Origin: Bacteroides ihuae
GTDB lineage: Bacteria > Bacteroidota > Bacteroidia > Bacteroidales > Bacteroidaceae
Reading direction: 5' to 3'
Assembly: GCF_900104585.1 (NCBI RefSeq)
Contig: NZ_FNVX01000006.1
Coordinates: 124,001-188,000 of the forward strand
DNA length: 64,000 nucleotides
The notes under the pieces: generated by a model
What the model was told of the DNA's origin: nothing
Databases searched by the model: none
Seen by the model: only the letters and a program-made list of their open reading frames with translations
Shown: positions 17,609 to 25,276 of the stretch, in pieces
Layout: every line of letters begins with the position of its first letter
Numbering within the stretch: position 1 is the stretch's first letter
Program-made: the position numbers and the translations under genes

Positions 17609-17971
17609 ATGAAACCTGTATTTTTGCAATATCCAGCCTGCAGCACTTGCCAAAAGGCTAAGAAATGGCTAACCGAGAATAACATAGAGTTTGCTAACCG
17701 GTTGATAGTCGAGGAACACCCCACTACTGAAGAATTGAAACAATGGATTCCTAAAAGTGGATTACCTATTAAAAAGCTATTCAATACAAGCGGAGTCGTA
17801 TATAAAGAACTGGGCCTCAAGGACAAACTTGCCACAATGAGCGAAGAAGAACAAATCGAATTATTAGCTAGCAACGGGAAGCTAGTAAAACGTCCTCTGA
17901 TAGTAACCGAATCATTCGTGTTGGTTGGATTTAAGGTCGATGAATGGGAAAAACTAAAAACAGATAAATAG
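17609..17971 (+). CDS. ArsC/Spx family protein (arsenate reductase-like)
   Basis: 120 residues, thioredoxin-like fold of the ArsC/Spx superfamily. The redox motif is YPACSTCQKAKKWL, with C11 and C14 at the start of the first helix. The KRPLIV strand (about 93-98) supplies the arginine seen in glutaredoxin-linked arsenate reductases. The C-terminal GFKVDEWEKL is also typical. Whether it reduces arsenate or is a YffB/Spx-like thiol protein cannot be told from sequence; no arsenic transporter or ArsR gene is nearby, so a general thiol role is as likely. Confidence 0.85.
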   Translation: MKPVFLQYPACSTCQKAKKWLTENNIEFANRLIVEEHPTTEELKQWIPKSGLPIKKLFNTSGVVYKELGLKDKLATMSEEEQIELLASNGKLVKRPLIVTESFVLVGFKVDEWEKLKTDK

Positions 17972-18049
17972 TTGACCCACTACCTTATTGATTATCAGTA
18001 CTAAAGAAGTCGCTCCTATTCTAAGATAAAAACATTTTAGTTGCTACTC

Positions 18050-18079
18050 TTGCAGATTCCGTATAATCTATTACCTTTG
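18050..18079 (+). promoter_or_regulatory. Promoter of tRNA-Trp (-33 TTG, -7 TACCTTTG)
   Basis: TTG at 18050-18052, 19 bp, then TACCTTTG at 18072-18079: both boxes and spacing fit the Bacteroides consensus. The tRNA starts 12 bp later. Confidence 0.75.
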
Positions 18080-18090
18080 CACACGCAAAC

Positions 18091-18163
18091 ACGGGAGTAG
18101 CTCAGTTGGTAGAGCACCGGTCTCCAAAACCGGGTGTCGGGAGTTCGAGCCTCTCCTCCCGTG
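18091..18163 (+). tRNA. tRNA-Trp (anticodon CCA)
   Basis: A 73-nt cloverleaf can be folded by eye: acceptor ACGGGAG/CTCCCGT, D stem GCTC/GAGC, anticodon stem CCGGT/ACCGG with loop CTCCAAA (anticodon CCA), T stem GGGAG/CTCTC with TTCGAGC loop, discriminator G. The CCA end is not encoded. It has its own promoter and a terminator at 18169-18206. Confidence 0.97.
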
Positions 18164-18168
18164 CAAAG

Positions 18169-18210
18169 AACAGAACTGTGAATACGCTTGTAATCACAGT
18201 TCTGTTTTTA
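18169..18210 (+). terminator. Terminator after tRNA-Trp
   Basis: Perfect 13-bp arms 18169-18181 and 18194-18206 (AACAGAACTGTGA / TCACAGTTCTGTT), then T-rich sequence. Confidence 0.88.
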
Positions 18211-18238
18211 TATGTACTCACCAGCAATAACAATCCAG

Positions 18239-18601
18239 ATGAAAACCATATACATTATTATTGGAACCATTTCACTGATACTAGGCGTTATGGGGATATT
18301 CTTGCCTTTATTACCCACAACACCGTTTCTGTTACTCACAGCTGCACTTTATTTTAGAGCATCACCAAGGCTATACAATTGGTTACTTAGTCAAAAGCAT
18401 TTAGGCCCCTACATCCGCAATTTCCGTGAAGAAAAAGCCATTCCGCTACGAGCGAAAATTATCTCCATCACCTTAATGTGGGCAACAATGCTCTACAGCA
18501 TCTCATTCATAGTTCCTCTAATGTGGGCAAAAATAGTCTTATTACTTATTGCAATAGGTGTCACCTATCATATTTTATCGTACAAGACATTGAAAAAGTG
18601 A
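18239..18601 (+). CDS. DUF454 (YbaN-like) small membrane protein
   Basis: 120 residues from ATG 18239. An upstream in-frame ATG at 18212 would add nine residues but lies immediately after the tRNA terminator, and MKTIYIIIGTISLILG is a better membrane-protein start. The family signature FLPLLPTTPFLLLTAALYFRASP (about 20-42) followed by a LGPYIRNFREEKAIP loop is clear. There are three to four membrane helices. Function of DUF454 is unknown. Its last 34 bases overlap, tail to tail, the convergent nucleosidase-like gene. Confidence 0.85.
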   Translation: MKTIYIIIGTISLILGVMGIFLPLLPTTPFLLLTAALYFRASPRLYNWLLSQKHLGPYIRNFREEKAIPLRAKIISITLMWATMLYSISFIVPLMWAKIVLLLIAIGVTYHILSYKTLKK

Positions 18602-19134
18602 GAAAGTCCCATGCGGGCGTCAGCTAACTTATCTTCCCAATGAGCCACAGAGTTTTGGCCAATCACATCAGTAACATACTTTACTGAAATAAAAGGGATT
18701 TGCTTGTCTAGGCAAACAAAAGCTTGCGCAAAAGCCTCCATATCTACCACATCACCATCCACATCAGTCAGTTCAGTTAGGAAACTGTCGCCAGTGTTGC
18801 AAGTCGCTTCCCCCACCCAATCGCTACAATAACCTTTTTCATGAAGCAGATCAGCCGTACTTATTTCATCTTCTAATTCCAGATCTTTTATTTTCTGCAA
18901 ATCGCGATCTATAAACCTTCGACAGACAAGAATATCTCCTACCTGATGAGTTATAGTACCTGCTGTTCCCAAATTAAGCACTAAATCGGGTTGCACCTGA
19001 TTAATAGCATCTGAAACACGGAAAGCTGATTTCACTTTTCCAATACCTGTCCGCAAATAGTAGAATTCCACGTCAGGCCACTTAATTTCCACGAGTTCAT
19101 CCTTTACGGCAAATGTTACTAAGACTTTCAACAT
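18568..19134 (-). CDS. Nucleoside phosphorylase / MTA-SAH nucleosidase-like protein
   Basis: 188 residues, about 40 shorter than typical MTA/SAH nucleosidases. The PNP/UDP phosphorylase fold is recognisable: YYLRTGIGKVKSAF near 25-38, LVLNLGTAGT (52-61), and the catalytic DMEAFAQAFVC block (about 132-142) with the glutamate and aspartate environment of the family (VVDMExxA). GDSFL near 115 also fits. It may cleave 5'-methylthioadenosine, S-adenosylhomocysteine or a related nucleoside; the substrate is not determinable. It is the last gene of the leftward regulator/membrane operon, 11 bp after the regulator. Confidence 0.8.
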   Translation of the reverse strand: MLKVLVTFAVKDELVEIKWPDVEFYYLRTGIGKVKSAFRVSDAINQVQPDLVLNLGTAGTITHQVGDILVCRRFIDRDLQKIKDLELEDEISTADLLHEKGYCSDWVGEATCNTGDSFLTELTDVDGDVVDMEAFAQAFVCLDKQIPFISVKYVTDVIGQNSVAHWEDKLADARMGLSHFFNVLYDKI

Positions 19135-19145
19135 AACTAATTATT

Positions 19146-19463
19146 CTATTTAACAATGTAACTTTTCAAAGCATCCACATATTCTTCAAAAGCATCGATA
19201 CCTGCAGGCGTAATCCGACACGTAGTGCAAGGCATCTTTCCCTTGAATGATTTCGTTACTTCCACATAACCAGCAGTGTTCAGCTTATCAATCTGTATGC
19301 TTAGATTTCCCGCTGTCGACCCTGTCTGTTGGCGAATATAAACAAAATCAGCCTCTTCAACGGAAATTAGCAAAGAAATAATGCCTAAACGAAGTTCGGA
19401 ATGGAGCAACGGATTTAGTTCCTTAAACATATCACCCTCCCTTTCATCTTTTTCTACTTGCAT
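19146..19463 (-). CDS. Winged helix-turn-helix transcriptional regulator
   Basis: 105 residues. A single winged-helix domain: NPLLHSELRLGIISLLI (first helix), FVYIRQQTGSTAGNLSIQIDKLNTAGYVEV (helix-turn-helix, about 40-70), then a wing KSFKGKMPCTTCRITPAG, ending in a helix that may dimerise. This is the MarR/ArsR-like winged-helix class often paired with membrane proteins in Bacteroidetes. The CTTC in the wing could bind metal or thiol signals (inference). The start overlaps the upstream membrane gene by 20 bp; a start at 19430 (MFKELN) is also possible. Confidence 0.88.
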   Translation of the reverse strand: MQVEKDEREGDMFKELNPLLHSELRLGIISLLISVEEADFVYIRQQTGSTAGNLSIQIDKLNTAGYVEVTKSFKGKMPCTTCRITPAGIDAFEEYVDALKSYIVK

Positions 19464-20031
19464 TATTTAAGATGTGTCCGGGAATCACCATCATCAACAC
19501 AAAAGCAACTGCAAATACCAAGATCGAATCAGCACCGTCCACGGCAAAGCACAACAGCGAAAGCGCCATACCTAAAAAACCTGAAATAATAACCGGTTTA
19601 AAACGAATGATCAGTCCGGTGATAGCGGTAGCCATGCCCATCGTTAGCAAAATGATAAATAAGATTGGAATGCGATAGAAAATCGCCATCATAGAAACCA
19701 GAAAACCAGTAATCCCAAATACCAGCCATACATGTCCTATCACACGGTCTACAAAAGTCTTCACATGCGGATTCCCTTTTTTCCTTTTATTAGTATTGAA
19801 TATAAACCACGCAACATATGATACCGTAGGTATGCCGAACCAAAGCCACTGCCAGTAATAATTATGGGTAGTAGTAACCATATACCACACCGATAATGCT
19901 ATAACAACCGTTGAATACCCCCAAATAAGGAATGGAATGCCATTATTATCTTCCATTCTATTACGCGTATTACAAATCATTTGAGAAATCAGTTCTAAAC
20001 TCTCCTTCTCGGTAAGCTTTTTATCTTCCAT
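19444..20031 (-). CDS. Hypothetical multi-pass membrane protein
   Basis: 195 residues. A cytoplasmic helix (1-32, KLTEKESLELISQMICNTRNRM) is followed by about six membrane helices (FLIWGYSTVVIALSVWYMV, WLWFGIPTVSYVAWFIF, HVWLVFGITGFLVSMMAIF, IPILFIILLTMGMATAITGL, PVIISGFLGMALSLLCFAV, ILVFAVAFVLMMVIPGH). I do not recognise a named domain. Its overlap with the winged-helix regulator suggests that the regulator's output or signal is linked to this protein. Confidence 0.8.
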   Translation of the reverse strand: MEDKKLTEKESLELISQMICNTRNRMEDNNGIPFLIWGYSTVVIALSVWYMVTTTHNYYWQWLWFGIPTVSYVAWFIFNTNKRKKGNPHVKTFVDRVIGHVWLVFGITGFLVSMMAIFYRIPILFIILLTMGMATAITGLIIRFKPVIISGFLGMALSLLCFAVDGADSILVFAVAFVLMMVIPGHILNNASRKR

Positions 20032-20036
20032 GCCAA

Positions 20037-20123
20037 TTAATTACTATATTCATAACTATAATAAGCGAGAACTATAACAACTGCCACCCAAGCAGTTACA
20101 ATATTCAGAATCAATGTTTCCAC
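20037..20123 (-). CDS. Possible 28-residue single-helix membrane microprotein
   Basis: Between the 2TM gene and the six-helix gene the minus strand has an open frame from GTG at 20123 to TAA at 20037-20039. It reads METLILNIVTAWVAVVIVLA and then YYSYEYSN. One hydrophobic segment of about 18 residues ends in a tyrosine-rich tail. It starts 5 bp after the previous stop and ends 5 bp before the next start, tight spacing for an operon gene. The start is GTG (TTG at 20114 is an alternative); there is no ATG. Conservation must decide; I consider it plausible. Confidence 0.4.
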   Translation of the reverse strand: METLILNIVTAWVAVVIVLAYYSYEYSN

Positions 20124-20128
20124 TTTTA

Positions 20129-20350
20129 CTATTCTTTATTAATTTTATATTCCATATATTCAGACAATAAGTTTAGAGACAAACCAACACCCCAACCTGC
20201 GATAACCCACAATACCCACCAATAGTGCGGACAGGTAAGCCAATTAACCACAACCAAGAATACATTAATTACAATGTACTTCACAATACTCATCTTTAAG
20301 TGTAATGAGAATCGAGTTTTCATTTTCTTTTTTTCTTCTACTAGCTCCAT
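20129..20350 (-). CDS. 2TM domain-containing small membrane protein
   Basis: 73 residues. After a basic N-terminus (EEKKKMKTRFSLHLKM), two membrane helices follow: IVKYIVINVFLVVVNWL and WVLWVIAGWGVGLSLNLL. This is the 2TM domain pattern (helix, short aromatic loop, WxxGWGxGL helix, then an acidic end), common in Bacteroidetes histidine kinases and in small stand-alone proteins. Function unknown. It is the first gene of the leftward operon (2TM, microprotein, six-helix protein, winged-helix regulator, nucleosidase), driven by the promoter at 20508-20538. Confidence 0.85.
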   Translation of the reverse strand: MELVEEKKKMKTRFSLHLKMSIVKYIVINVFLVVVNWLTCPHYWWVLWVIAGWGVGLSLNLLSEYMEYKINKE

Positions 20351-20507
20351 AATTACATTACTTTTCTTTGTTTTTACTTCTACTTACTTTACGCAAACAC
20401 AAACAAGCTCATTGAGACACTCTAGAAATAAATTAAGACCAATTATCTCCATAATATTTCACTCTTTGAATTAAGTGATACATTGGTTATCAGATTCGAA
20501 TCCGCCA

Positions 20508-20538
20508 CAAATATAACTAGTTTATTTTATAAACCAAA
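20508..20538 (-). promoter_or_regulatory. Promoter of the 2TM/regulator operon (TTTG-N19-TATATTTG)
   Basis: On the minus strand, TTTG (complement of 20535-20538), 19 bp, then TATATTTG (complement of 20508-20515): a full match to the Bacteroides consensus. It leaves a leader of about 150 nt before the ATG at 20350. That leader (20351-20500) holds no gene and no obvious hairpin. Confidence 0.75.
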
Positions 20539-20648
20539 TAATATTATTAATTAAATAGCTTAATGCTCTGAAAATAGCAAACTGATGAGTCTATTTGAGT
20601 ATTAGAGTAGTATTTTAAGTGAAATCTATTAATTTCCGACGAAAAGCT

Positions 20649-20678
20649 TTTGTAATCTCCGAGTTAATTGTATTTTTG
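20649..20678 (+). promoter_or_regulatory. Promoter of the coiled-coil/zapA operon
   Basis: TTTG at 20649-20652, 18 bp, TATTTTTG at 20671-20678. The predicted start of transcription is only about 15 nt before the ATG at 20698 and rules out the TTG start at 20668. Confidence 0.7.
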
Positions 20679-20697
20679 TGTACAATTTTGGTGTGGG

Positions 20698-20991
20698 ATG
20701 ACAGAAGAAGAAAAAAAGTTATTATCTACCTTTGAAGCAAGACTCAGGCATTTGATCTATTTACACGATGAATTAAAACGTGAGAATGCAGAGTTAAAGC
20801 GACTTCTTGAAGAAAAGAAAGAAGAAAAAGCTAAGGTGGAAGAAAACTATAAAACATTAGAAGCTAACTACACTAACCTAAAAACAGCTACGACAATCAG
20901 CCTTAGCGGCAGCGACGTAAAAGAGACGAAACTGCGATTGTCTAAATTAGTGCGTGAAGTCGATAAATGCATCGCTTTATTAAATGAATAA
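20698..20991 (+). CDS. Coiled-coil protein upstream of zapA
   Basis: 97 residues from ATG 20698. Residues 15-70 form a continuous heptad-like coiled coil rich in lysine and glutamate (LIYLHDELKRENAELKRLLE), then a TISLSGSDVKETKLRLSKLVREVDKCIALL tail typical of Bacteroidetes proteins located before ZapA. The position, 13 bp ahead of zapA, suggests a cell-division role comparable to ZapB, which is also a small coiled coil; this is inference. No membrane segment or signal peptide. Confidence 0.85.
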   Translation: MTEEEKKLLSTFEARLRHLIYLHDELKRENAELKRLLEEKKEEKAKVEENYKTLEANYTNLKTATTISLSGSDVKETKLRLSKLVREVDKCIALLNE

Positions 20992-21004
20992 ACGATAAAG
21001 ATGT

Positions 21005-21295
21005 ATGAACGATAAAATAAAGATAAACCTGCAAATAGCAGACTCAAACTATCCTCTTCAGATAAATCGTGATGAGGAAGAGATAATTAGAGAAGCAGCC
21101 AAGCAAGTTAATATCAAACTCAATGCGTATCGGACTCATTATAAGAACCTGGATCTGGAGAAAATTATAGCCATGGTGGCGTATGAATTCTCATTAGCTA
21201 ACTTGAAACAGAAGCAACGTAATGACACAGAACCGTACACAGAAAAGATAGAAGAACTGACAGAAGTACTTGAAGAATATTTCAGGAAGGAATAA
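21005..21295 (+). CDS. zapA: Cell division protein ZapA
   Basis: 96 residues, the expected size. The N-terminal strand-rich part (KIKINLQIADSNYPLQI) is followed by EEEIIREAAKQVNIKLNAYR and a long helix (NLDLEKIIAMVAYEFSLANLKQKQ), the ZapA architecture. ZapA dimers and tetramers bundle FtsZ filaments at the division site. It is co-transcribed with the coiled-coil gene before it. The acidic C-terminal helix is usual. Confidence 0.9.
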   Translation: MNDKIKINLQIADSNYPLQINRDEEEIIREAAKQVNIKLNAYRTHYKNLDLEKIIAMVAYEFSLANLKQKQRNDTEPYTEKIEELTEVLEEYFRKE

Positions 21296-21324
21296 AGAAC
21301 AACTATCCGAAGAGAAAACAATAC

Positions 21325-21390
21325 ACGCACTACTCAAATGCACGGAGATAGAATATCTACTTCGTGAATTTAAGTGGTGCGTTTTTATTT
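21325..21390 (+). ncRNA. Structured RNA or terminator between zapA and rny
   Basis: A long imperfect rod forms from 21325 to 21382: ACGCACTACT with AGTGGTGCGT (one wobble), a C/A mismatch, then AAATGCACGGA with TTCGTGAATTT (one mismatch, one wobble) and a small apical hairpin AGATA/TATCT. A T5-A-T3 tract follows at 21382-21390. The simplest reading is a rho-independent terminator. The rod with internal mismatches, next to zapA, also recalls 6S RNA, which neighbours zapA in many bacteria; that is only a suggestion. Confidence 0.45.
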
Positions 21391-21409
21391 ATATATTAAA
21401 TTAATTGCA

Positions 21410-22945
21410 ATGACAGTAACAATAGTCGTATCCATTGTATGTTTCATCATAGGGGGATCCCTATCGTACCTGCTCTTCAAATATGCTTTGAAGACAAAGT
21501 ACGACAGCATTCTAAGAGAGGCTGAGACTGAAGCAGAAGTTATTAAGAAGAACAAATTGCTTGAGGTGAAGGAGAAGTTCCTGAACAAGAAAGCTGACTT
21601 GGAAAAAGAAGTATCCCTTCGTAACCAAAAAATTCAGCAGGCGGAGAATAGGATCAAGCAACGCGAAATGGTAATTGCCCAACGCCAAGAGGAAGTTCAG
21701 CGTAAAAAGGCAGAAGCAGAAGCTGTGAAAGAAAATTTAGAAACACAGTTGGTCATTGTTGATAAAAAGAAAGAGGAGTTGGATAAATTACAGCATCAAG
21801 AAATTGAAAAGCTGGAAGCTATTTCAGGTTTATCTGCCGACGATGCGAAGAACAGATTGATCGAGTCACTGAAAGAAGAAGCCAAAACTGATGCTCAATC
21901 TTTCATTAACGATATAATGGATGATGCGAAAATGACAGCCAACAAAGAGGCTAAACGCATCGTTATACAATCTATCCAACGCGTTGCAACAGAAACTGCT
22001 ATTGAGAATTCTGTAACTGTGTTCCACATTGAATCAGATGAAATCAAAGGACGTATCATTGGTCGTGAAGGACGAAATATCCGCGCACTTGAAGCAGCTA
22101 CAGGAGTTGAAATTGTTGTAGATGATACCCCCGAAGCAATTGTACTCTCGGCTTTTGATCCTGTACGCCGTGAAGTGGCACGCCTTGCTCTACACCAACT
22201 GGTAACAGACGGGCGTATTCACCCGGCTCGTATCGAGGAAATTGTTTCTAAAGTAAAGAAGCAAGTAGAAGAAGAAATTATTGAAACAGGTAAACGTACT
22301 ACTATCGATTTAGGAATTCACGGATTGCATCCTGAGTTAATCCGTATTATTGGTAAAATGAAGTATCGCTCATCTTACGGACAAAACTTATTGCAGCATG
22401 CTCGTGAAACAGCCAACTTATGCTCTGTAATGGCATCTGAACTCGGTTTGAATCCTAAAAAAGCAAAACGTGCCGGACTCCTTCACGATATAGGTAAGGT
22501 GCCTGATGAAGAACCGGAATTGCCACACGCATTGCTTGGTATGAAACTAGCTGAGAAATTTAAAGAAAAGCCGGATATCTGCAACGCTATTGGTGCTCAC
22601 CACGATGAGATAGAGATGACAAGCCTTTTGGCTCCTATCGTACAAGTCTGCGACGCCATTTCAGGAGCCCGCCCAGGTGCCCGTCGTGAAATTGTAGAAG
22701 CATATATCAAACGCTTAAATGACTTAGAGCAATTAGCCATGTCATACCCTGGAGTAACCAAGACTTACGCTATACAAGCCGGTCGCGAACTTCGTGTAAT
22801 TGTGGGGGCTGATAAAATAGATGATAAAGAAACTGAAAGCTTATCGAATGAAATCGCTAAGAAAATTCAGGATGAGATGACTTATCCGGGACAAGTAAAA
22901 ATTACAGTAATACGCGAAACACGTGCTGTAAGCTTTGCGAAGTAA
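21410..22945 (+). CDS. rny: Ribonuclease Y
   Basis: 511 residues from ATG 21410. The longer frame opening with GTG at 21374 would begin inside the hairpin/T tract and delay the membrane helix. Order: N-terminal membrane anchor ([21 protein letters not shown]), long coiled coil (30-200), KH domain with [17 protein letters not shown] (about 212-228), then an HD domain with HARET (catalytic histidine) and [11 protein letters not shown] (HD pair), ending in a conserved C-terminal domain. RNase Y is a membrane-bound endoribonuclease that starts mRNA decay. A terminator follows at 22972-23005. Confidence 0.97.
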   Translation: MTVTIVVSIVCFIIGGSLSYLLFKYALKTKYDSILREAETEAEVIKKNKLLEVKEKFLNKKADLEKEVSLRNQKIQQAENRIKQREMVIAQRQEEVQRKKAEAEAVKENLETQLVIVDKKKEELDKLQHQEIEKLEAISGLSADDAKNRLIESLKEEAKTDAQSFINDIMDDAKMTANKEAKRIVIQSIQRVATETAIENSVTVFHIESDEIKGRIIGREGRNIRALEAATGVEIVVDDTPEAIVLSAFDPVRREVARLALHQLVTDGRIHPARIEEIVSKVKKQVEEEIIETGKRTTIDLGIHGLHPELIRIIGKMKYRSSYGQNLLQHARETANLCSVMASELGLNPKKAKRAGLLHDIGKVPDEEPELPHALLGMKLAEKFKEKPDICNAIGAHHDEIEMTSLLAPIVQVCDAISGARPGARREIVEAYIKRLNDLEQLAMSYPGVTKTYAIQAGRELRVIVGADKIDDKETESLSNEIAKKIQDEMTYPGQVKITVIRETRAVSFAK

Positions 22946-22971
22946 GCAGAACAAAAAGATATAACGACTTT

Positions 22972-23010
22972 AAGCGAGCATTGTCAGAATTGATAATGCT
23001 CGCTTTTTAT
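22972..23010 (+). terminator. Terminator after rny
   Basis: Arms 22972-22986 and 22991-23005 (15 nt, one G-T pair) around AAGCGAGCATT, followed by TTTATATA. Confidence 0.85.
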
Positions 23011-23187
23011 ATATAGTATGTGAAACGCTGCCCCCGCTGGCCGAAGTAAGCCCACAATTAACGATACACCCGCCCTTTCTATGTAACACATTTGTAATAA
23101 CCGCCCCAATATCGTCCATTCAACAAAATAAACGAGCTATTTTGCATAATTTATATGTTATAAAACATATTATATAAGAATATGCCG

Positions 23188-23195
23188 TATCTTTG
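23188..23195 (+). promoter_or_regulatory. Putative -7 box of the small orphan transcription unit
   Basis: TATCTTTG, an exact TAnnTTTG match, 60 bp before the ATG at 23255. The -33 box is not clear. Confidence 0.5.
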
Positions 23196-23254
23196 CAGTG
23201 TTCAAAGAAACAAAGGATAACAAACCGCTCTTCAAAACGTGAAGGGCACAAAAG

Positions 23255-23398
23255 ATGAAGATTATGAAAAGAAATGCAAATGAAATTATTATGTTGCAGT
23301 ACCGTATCAAAAGATACCATGCAATGGGAAACGGAATTATGTGCCAATCATTAAATGGCAAATTACAGAAATTACTTGAGAAACAAGTAACTATGTAA
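23255..23398 (+). CDS. Possible 47-residue small protein
   Basis: An ATG at 23255 opens 47 codons to TAA at 23396-23398. The product begins MKIMKRNANEIIMLQYRIKR, is basic and helical, with GNGIMCQSLNGKL in the middle and ends LLEKQVTM. I do not recognise it. It sits in a 650-bp gap between rny and the C69 peptidase with its own -7 box and its own terminator, so something is transcribed here: a small protein, a small RNA, or both. The element CTATGTAAAT occurs twice around its stop (23391-23400 and about 23430-23440). The longer minus-strand frames over this stretch look like shadows. Confidence 0.45.
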   Translation: MKIMKRNANEIIMLQYRIKRYHAMGNGIMCQSLNGKLQKLLEKQVTM

Positions 23399-23461
23399 AT
23401 AGCAAAGAACTGCTTGATAAGCAGTCTACTATGTAAATTAGAAAGTTAAGATAGAATAGCA

Positions 23462-23497
23462 AAAAGCGGGGAACCAATAGGTATCTCCGCTTTTTTG
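23462..23497 (+). terminator. Terminator of the small orphan transcription unit
   Basis: AAAGCGGGGA (23463-23472) pairs with TCTCCGCTTT (23484-23493), followed by a T run. It separates the small unit from the peptidase gene. Confidence 0.75.
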
Positions 23498-23551
23498 ATA
23501 TATTTTTGAAGCAAATACTCCTGTTTTTCACTGAACACCTCTATAAATCAA

Positions 23552-23569
23552 TATTTTTGTATATGTTTG
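23552..23569 (+). promoter_or_regulatory. Two closely spaced -7 boxes before the C69 peptidase
   Basis: TATTTTTG (23552-23559) and TATGTTTG (23562-23569) both match TAnnTTTG; the ATG is at 23599. Confidence 0.55.
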
Positions 23570-23598
23570 TAGTGTAAACACTCAAAACCAAATAAAGG

Positions 23599-25209
23599 AT
23601 GAAATTAGTTGCTACAACTCTTGCTTTTCTCTCCGCATTGAGTTCAACATGTATTGCTCAAGAATTCTACAAACAAATGCCAGTGCTTAATCCCGAAAGT
23701 TGTACAAGCATCATGGTCGGTAAAAAAGCATCAGCTGATGGTTCTGTTATCACAAGCCATACTTGTGACAGTTATTACCGCACATGGGTAGCAGTAGAGC
23801 CGGAAGCGATTTACGAGAAAGATACCACAATGGCTATTTATCAAGATCGGTTGCATACAGAGTTTGTAGATGATGCCACCGGCTTGAAATTAAAAGGATA
23901 CATCCCCCAAGCACGCTCTACCTTTTCTTTTTTGGATACAGCTTATCCATGTCTGAACGAGAAGCAATTAGGTATTGGAGAAACAACCATCAGCGGCCGT
24001 AAGGAATTAGTTAACCCTAATGGGATGTTTATGATTGAAGAACTTGAAAAAGTAGCATTACAACGTTGTACTACTGCTCGTCAAGCCATTACGCTTATCG
24101 GAGAACTAGTAGAAAAATACGGGTATGCCGACTGGGGAGAATGCCTCACCTTTGCCGACCCGAAAGAAGTATGGCACTTTGAGATATTCGGTGAAGGAAA
24201 AGATAAAGTAGGAGGTGTATGGGCAGCCGTACGGATCCCCGACAATCACGTCGGGATTTCGGCAAACATATCACGTATTAGCACATTAGATTTAAAAGAT
24301 ACAAATAACTACATGGCTTCTAAGAATGTTTTTGAAGTAGCCCAAAAGTTAGGTTTTTGGGATGGGAAAGCCCCTTTCAAATTCTGGAAAGCGTATAGTG
24401 GCGCTAACTATTTCGGAGAGAAAAAAGCGTTCAGTGTTAGAGAATTCTTCGTATTGAATGCCTTAGCTCCATCGCTCCATCTAAGTTATGATTCGGAGGA
24501 ACTACCTTTCAGTGTAAAGCCGGAAAAACCTGTTTCAGCCCTAGATGTAGTAAAGTTACTCCGCCAAACTTACGAGGGAACAGACTGGGACGTCACTCAA
24601 AATTTAAAGATCGCAGTAAAGAGAAAAGATAGCGAAGAAAAGGATACTATCATCAGCCCCGCGGCCAACCCATGGATGAGCAGAGATATGATGAATATGC
24701 TAAACGCAATTAAAGGAGGCGTTGTAAAAAACGCTAGAAGCATTGCTGTGCCACAATGTTCCTACTCCACTGTCATTCAGTTACGTAGCTGGCTTCCTGA
24801 TGCTGTTGGAGGTGTAGTATGGCTCTCATTGGATAATCCTGGACAAAGCCCTCGCATCCCCATATTTTGTGGTACAAAGGAGTTGCCGGAATGTTTCAAG
24901 ATTTGTGGGCAGCACCGCTATCGTGAAGATGCGGCTATTTGGGCTTTTAGAAGAGCTAACAAGTTAGCAACAGTAAAATGGGGCGCAACAAAAAAAATAA
25001 TGGAGAGCAATCTCAACTACTTCGATCAAAAAGGACAACGCGAATTACCCTTTGTCGAAAAACAGTATACTGAAATATTAAAGGCACAAGGAGAAAAGGC
25101 TGCACAAGCTTTCCTCACAGGATATACGGCTGATTTTGCAGGAGCAACATTGCTGCGTTGGCAGGAAATGGGCGACAAATTCTGGCACGATTTTCAAAAG
25201 GGGTTCTAA
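23599..25209 (+). CDS. C69 family peptidase (dipeptidase U34 type)
   Basis: 536 residues with a signal peptide (1-20, ending STCIAQ). The PESCTSIMVGKKASADGSV block places the catalytic cysteine at C35; in C69 enzymes a short propeptide is removed to expose this N-terminal nucleophile, which fits the 14 residues between signal cleavage and C35. GIGETTISGR and WGECLTFADPKEVWHFEI are typical C69 blocks. Family members are dipeptidases; here the enzyme is exported. Two further exported peptidases (C1 and M1) follow, suggesting stepwise peptide digestion in the envelope. Confidence 0.92.
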   Translation: MKLVATTLAFLSALSSTCIAQEFYKQMPVLNPESCTSIMVGKKASADGSVITSHTCDSYYRTWVAVEPEAIYEKDTTMAIYQDRLHTEFVDDATGLKLKGYIPQARSTFSFLDTAYPCLNEKQLGIGETTISGRKELVNPNGMFMIEELEKVALQRCTTARQAITLIGELVEKYGYADWGECLTFADPKEVWHFEIFGEGKDKVGGVWAAVRIPDNHVGISANISRISTLDLKDTNNYMASKNVFEVAQKLGFWDGKAPFKFWKAYSGANYFGEKKAFSVREFFVLNALAPSLHLSYDSEELPFSVKPEKPVSALDVVKLLRQTYEGTDWDVTQNLKIAVKRKDSEEKDTIISPAANPWMSRDMMNMLNAIKGGVVKNARSIAVPQCSYSTVIQLRSWLPDAVGGVVWLSLDNPGQSPRIPIFCGTKELPECFKICGQHRYREDAAIWAFRRANKLATVKWGATKKIMESNLNYFDQKGQRELPFVEKQYTEILKAQGEKAAQAFLTGYTADFAGATLLRWQEMGDKFWHDFQKGF

Positions 25210-25276
25210 GCCAACTCTAAATTAAATGAAAAGCCACATGAGAAATAATCTGTGGGAATTAAAAGAACAAAACAAT

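Noticed and set aside
18212..18238. Nine extra residues at the start of the DUF454 protein
   Set aside because: The segment begins just after the tRNA terminator's T run; the methionine at 18239 gives the usual membrane start.
23120..23361. Two overlapping minus-strand ORFs of 63 and 75 residues
   Set aside because: They read against the promoter-terminator unit, share no family pattern and are cysteine/phenylalanine-rich in the manner of shadows.
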